Shown here: positions 59,606-64,000 of the stretch, one piece after another
Position numbering within the stretch: position 1 is the first letter of the stretch
How the letters are laid out: each line of letters starts with the position of its first letter
Assembly: GCA_963854835.1 (NCBI GenBank)
Contig: OY978525.1
Coordinates: forward strand, 106,772,917-106,836,916
Source of the DNA: Megamerina dolium
Lineage: Eukaryota > Arthropoda > Insecta > Diptera > Megamerinidae
Reading direction: 5' to 3'
Length of the DNA stretch: 64,000 nucleotides
Translations under genes and position numbers: made by a program
The notes under the pieces: generated by a model
Told to the model about the DNA's origin: nothing
Databases searched by the model: none
What the model saw: the letters and a program-made list of their open reading frames with translations, nothing else

Positions 59606-61440
59606 CGACGGAAGCGCCGAAACCGTTTTTAGTCGGTGAATTTTTATTCCCATACTTGATGATTATTTGTATCAAATAAATGTGAAAATTGGCAATCACA
59701 AAAAACTACTCCAAAATATTTAGAACATCTTGCCAAAGAAAATTCTTGAATTTAAAAATAATGTACAAAATTAATATAATGTAATAAAAAGAATAACTTT
59801 CTTAAGCCAAACTGATTAAATGTATCATAAATAGTGAAATAATTTTGTTGCAACATTCTTTCTTTTCCTTTTCTTCTTAATTCTAAGATTTTAGACATTT
59901 AAATTAATAAATATCCATAAGTAACATCCCTGAATAGAAAAAGAAATTAATGTAATTGGCAGCACTGAACGCGCCTAATATGTATAGCGACAGATATGTT
60001 TCAAACAGTTCGTATGAATTTGTAAGCATTGCAATGGGAATTTTTAACGACAATGTCATCGACTATGGAGTTTAGGTTTAAGTAAATATTATCGTATCTT
60101 ACATATAAATTAATAAAATTTTTATTCATTTTTTTATGTTAAAACTATACCTAAAGTGAACTAAATGAACTAAATAATGAAATGAAATAGACTTGTGACA
60201 TATGTATATCATCTATATGACCACTTTGAATAATGTTGTCGGTTCGATAAAACATGACCTTTTGCCTATAAAAAATATACATGTACGACGATACTCGTAC
60301 TTCCAAGGTTAAGATATTTGTGTCTTGTTAAAAAAAAAAAATGACTACATACATGTCTTACATTATTAACATGCTTGCTATTATTATTATTGGAAATATT
60401 TTGAAAAAGAAAATAATAAATAGCACAAACCTGAGGACGAATTCTAAAAGACTCAAGAAAATGACCTTTTCACACTCTAATTAGTTACAATTTAACTATA
60501 AGCAACAAATACTATAAAGCAAAGAAAACAAATAACAAATACAACCAAGCTACCAGTATTCGGTCCTATAAATACTAGTCCATATGTAGGTAGCTACTTA
60601 TGAAAGACATATTCAATTTATTGATAAATATACAGGATTGGTAACATAGCATAAACAAGGTCATGGCTATCACCACGTAGGTCATATAATGATGATTATA
60701 ATTTTGTGCTGCTTACTACAAATTTCTTTTTACCAAATGTTTGAAATGCCATTTCACAATGTACATACAATGTACATTGTAAATACTACCATATATTCCA
60801 TATAATTCATAGGTAATATGTATTATGTAATGCTCTACCACATCATTGAAATAATACAATACAAAGTCAAAAAAAATAGAAGTGAAACAATTTTAAGTGA
60901 TATTGCCATCATTAAAATAATTATCATGTCTCTGATATAATCGCTACAAGCAAAAAGAAAAAAAAAAAATATTAATATGAATCAGTCTGTCTATAGACGG
61001 AGGGTCACCACCAATGTGTTGAATCATATATTAAAGTGAGAATATAATTTAAACCTAGACATGTAGTAGGTATGAATAAAAAGATTATATATATAATTTT
61101 TTTTTTTGGTAATTATTAACATATTAGCTTTAATAATACAAAAGTAATCCTCTGTCAGATGCGTCTTTCGTTGTGCTTTCATTCTATTGACATTGATGAG
61201 TGAGCTTATCGTGGTAATCAATCAAAATGTAAAGATTTTTTTTTATGATTATTTAAAATTTTTTATTATGCAGAGGCGATATTCTTGTCATTAATTTTTT
61301 TTATAACCTTTTTGGTGGTTTTATTTATTAGATTTTGAGGTGAAATTGGGTGACATAGGAACAGGTTACTACCTAGTCAAGTCATAAATATTGGTACTCA
61401 GAAAAATCGACACCAAATGAAAACGAATTATTATTTTTCA
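59606..61440. other. 1.8 kb AT-rich unassigned DNA
   Basis: No gene or repeat family recognised. Confidence 0.5.
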
Positions 61441-61444
61441 AAAC

Positions 61445-62203
61445 TTTTTTTTCTTTTTACTGGGTTATTCAATGGCTACAAATCTTAGAATAATTTATTC
61501 CAAATCACTTCCATTTGCCTTCCAGCACGACTTGAGACGATCTGGCCACTCATTGATCGCGAGACGCATTTCATGCGTGAGGAAATTATCTACTGCATGG
61601 ACAAGGGCTCGCTTCAACGACTCAATATTTAGGTGTCGAGTAGAGCAAGCCATGCTCTCTTATACGGATCACAACTTGTAATCCAACGGTTTGAGGTCAG
61701 GACTACCAACTGGCCAATCATCCATTTATATGAAGTCCGGAATGTTGTTTTTGTAGTCACAGTTGAGTCGTTTTTGCCTTGTGACGCGGGATGGTGGCCT
61801 CTTTAGATCTACGGGATGAGTAGGGATGCTTCTCTGGATGACTGAGCATACACACGATCGTTCTACGGTGAAGATTTTCTTGTCACTAAACAGAATTTGT
61901 CTGTGAACGTACCGGCCGCTTGCGTTTTCCCTACAATGCGGCCGTGAGCAGGTGATCAATGTGTCGCTTGTACGCGCTGAGTCCCAAATCTTCATGGACA
62001 TGGATTTTTGCGAAATTTATATTTCCAGTAACAAGATTTTCTGCTTTCGCAACGGTTTTCGGTCGATTTGTTTCTTCACGGCTTTGATCACTTTCGGAGT
62101 TCTCACAACGCGCGGACGGCCGGATCTTTATGATATTTATGACTTGACTAGCTGCATTGGTTTTCTGTGGATGGTATGAATTCCAGTTCGAAGTGCAGAT
62201 TGA
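61445..62203 (-). mobile_element. DD37D-type Tc1/mariner relic (maT/mori-like)
   Basis: On the minus strand: NLVTGNINFAKIHVHEDLGL and SAYKRHIDHLLTAAL (about 62040-61935), then FSDKKIFTVERS (about 61895, first catalytic region). A short gap leads to NNIPDFI, a stop, MDDWPVGSPDLKPLDYKL (about 61725-61672, third aspartate), then LNIESLKRALVHAVDNFLTH and MRLAINEWPDRLKSCWKANG. The block between the first and third catalytic positions is largely deleted, so the DD37D spacing cannot be measured here; it is inferred from the family. N-terminal part precedes (SSICTSNWNSYH). Ends not defined. Confidence 0.72.
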
Positions 62204-62214
62204 GGGCAAACAAT
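62204..62214. repeat. Target site duplication GGGCAAACAAT (left)
   Basis: The same 11 bases occur at 62326-62336 on the other side of the SINE fragment. Confidence 0.85.
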
Positions 62215-62325
62215 AAAAAACAAATATGTGGCACTTAAAGCCCCGAAGGGCTCATTGGCCGAGCTTCTTTTCAATTGCTGTTGCGCGTGTTAAATTTTGG
62301 ACAGTATTAGAAGGAACCTACTTAA
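62215..62325 (-). repeat. SINE, tail-B type, 5'-truncated, with 11-bp TSD
   Basis: The plus strand reads ATATGTGGCACTTAAAGCCC, CGAAGGGCTCATTGGCCGAG and GTTAAATTTTGGACAGTATT, i.e. tail B and the adjacent body. It stops at CCTACTTAA, so only the last ~110 bp were copied. The perfect 11-bp duplication shows this was one insertion event, not a later deletion. Confidence 0.9.
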
Positions 62326-62336
62326 GGGCAAACAAT

Positions 62337-63054
62337 TCTACAATATTTTTTCGGAGAGTTAATTTCTAAAGACTAGCTAGGAAAAAATTATGATTTTGGA
62401 ATCGGCTTATGTGTGACCGAACTGAAGACGGACAATAAGAATGCGAATAGCGCTTGAGATGATGTTTCTGAAAGAGTCGTGTAAACAAAGTTTTATGCGA
62501 GTCGTAATTCGCTTTTATCAAATCTGTAAATTGCACATCTTTCTTTTTGTTTTTTTCTTTTGTTACTGCAGAAGGGAACAAAGTTGCTGATATTAAAGTT
62601 GTTGATATAAAAAAATTGTTTTTCAGTTGAAATTTTTTATTTGATACGTCTTACCTTATGGCAATGACCTAGCATAGCATGACAATGACAAGTTAATTTG
62701 GTGAATGACAGCTATCATTTCTAAGTGACAACGAATACGAATGATAGGAAAGGTTGCCAAATGTTTTATGCATTTGTATGATATCTGACTGATTGGCATA
62801 AAATAACGACATTATTAGTTGTCACTGACACAAATTACTAAAATAATTGAATTGATATCGTGAAAAATATTATAAACAATTAATTTTTTGTATTTTAACA
62901 TTTTCAAATACCTTTTTACTTAAATTTTTAGAATAAAAAAAATCATGAACATCCATAAATTGGAAAATAAATAAGAAAATTGATTTAATATACAACAAAT
63001 TAGCGTCAAAATATATGTTTTAAAACGTGATTGTTAGGAGTCTCAAATATATAC
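62337..63054. other. AT-rich unassigned DNA
   Basis: Nothing recognised. Confidence 0.4.
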
Positions 63055-63950
63055 ATTAGGGTGGCAAAAAAATGTATGGTGGCAAAATATTGAACAAGAG
63101 TTCTAGTTTTTATAAGCTAAAAATAGTCGATTTGATATAAAACTACTATACAAAACGTGTTGTCCCAATTGATGTAATTTCAAAACTCAGCCAGGAGCCC
63201 TAAAATTGAAAAAAGTGATTTTCATCATTTTTCTTATTATTTAGCCATCCTATCTATCCTATCCTATCTAAGGTAGTGAAATGTATGAAGGACTCCTACT
63301 AATTTTTTCCCCCCGACAATTTTCGGAAAGGTACTTACCCGCTACCTTGACTCCTTACCCGCTACCTTGACTTCTTATAACCAGCCACTATTAATTTTAT
63401 ATTTTCAACATTTCTCCGATACAAACTTCCTCTTTTAGCTCCAATCCTTAGAAGGGTGTTTCCATATAAAATTGATATTTTACTAAATAAGTTCTCAGCC
63501 CTACCAGAGGCACCTAAAAAAAATAAATAAATATGTGGCACTTAAAGCCCCGAAGGGCTCATTGGCCGAGCTTCTCTTCAATTACTGTTGTGCGTGTTAA
63601 ATCTTGGACAGTATTAGAAGGGACCTACTTATTTTAGCCGGTTCCGAACGGCAGAACCCTTGCGACATCACTTTTTCTGAGCTTTGTCACAGTGTTCTTT
63701 TAGAAGCTTTTTCATGGCAAGTTGTTACTGTCGGAAGAATTGCCAATTGCTTGCCGACAGGTGGGTACCGTTCATAAGACAAATCTTTTCGATATTAAAT
63801 TTATTATGCATCAGTCGGGGATTGAACCACGACCTACAGATCAGAAGGCCAACACACTAACCACTGAGCCACGGCACCTAGAGAGCATAAATATATGACC
63901 GACTCCCATTCATTTATCATATCATATCGTGTTATTTAAAATTTATATTA
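63053..63950 (-). repeat. Compound repeat copy, split by a SINE
   Basis: Starts ACATTAGGGTGGC. It carries TATAAGCTAAAAATAGTCGA, AACTACTATACAAAACG and GAGCCCTAAAATTG, which match the inverted right end of the 42-43.6 kb copy. CCACTATTAATTTTATATTT and ATATATGACCGACTCCCA match the unit markers in reverse. The SINE at 63517-63872 lies within a unit. The repeat may run past the window edge. Confidence 0.7.
63517..63872 (-). repeat. SINE, tail-B type, near full length, minus strand
   Basis: From the A/T-rich tail AATAAATAAATATGTGGCAC to the head CCACTGAGCCACGG. Complement of the A box at 63861-63871 and of the B box at 63818-63828 (both consensus-like). GGCACCTA at 63509-63516 and 63873-63880 is a possible duplication, although GGCACC also resembles the SINE's own start, so the exact edge is uncertain. 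Confidence 0.88.
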
Positions 63951-64000
63951 TTAATAAATAAGCTTTCATATTTGATGTTTTACAAAATTATTAGCTCGGC

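Noticed and set aside
60741..60800. Palindromic ACAATGTACATACAATGTACATTGT as a possible regulatory site
   Set aside because: Short A/T-rich palindromes of this sort are frequent in this DNA and nothing around it supports a function.

Overview
The window looks like AT-rich, repeat-dense DNA from a higher dipteran fly, most plausibly a tephritid fruit fly. That assignment is an inference from the repeat complement (several mariner subfamilies, an RTE LINE, RNase-H-bearing R1/I-type LINEs and a mini-me-like (GTCC)n element), not from a host gene. I recognise no host protein-coding exon and no tRNA or rRNA gene. Almost every open frame that can be assigned is a decayed transposase or reverse transcriptase. 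The stretch is best read as intergenic or intronic DNA.

Layout. 0-6 kb: an irritans-type mariner relic, a SINE fragment, a (GTCC)n hairpin-ended element with ~300-bp internal tandem units, a small MITE, and an internally deleted mariner with good terminal inverted repeats (TIRs). 7-15 kb: an RTE LINE with a target site duplication (TSD), a tRNA-derived SINE, the 3' part of an RNase-H LINE on the minus strand, and a second RTE interrupted by a 1,228-bp element whose ends and 5-bp CGACG duplication look like Transib. 16-31 kb: a TIR-bounded mariner, a ~152-bp tandem repeat with inverted motifs, a ~160-bp-unit repeat carrying a 142-bp TTAA-flanked MITE, two related IS630-type elements, a full-length SINE with its target duplication, a LINE fragment, a ~200-bp (TA)n tract fused to another mariner copy, and the first of a pair of near-identical TTA-flanked MITEs. 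32-48 kb: further RTE copies, the second TTA-flanked MITE, a nearly intact DD34D mariner, a large compound repeat with SINE insertions, and back-to-back RTE and LINE remnants. 49-64 kb: an 88-bp satellite, a deleted mariner, a small MITE, LINE fragments, a third TTA-flanked MITE, a DD37D transposase relic and more SINEs.

The most interesting system is a tRNA-derived SINE present as eleven whole or partial copies. One tRNA-like head and body carries two different 3' tails. Tail A is nearly the same as the 3' ends of RNase-H LINE remnants in this window. Tail B ends like the local RTE LINE (GCCACATA plus a 4-bp simple repeat). This suggests one SINE head exploiting two unrelated LINE machineries. 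The other striking objects are the Transib-like element with recombination-signal-like termini, and the TTAA-flanked MITE whose empty site can be read from neighbouring tandem units. All functional statements are by eye; no database search or alignment program was run.
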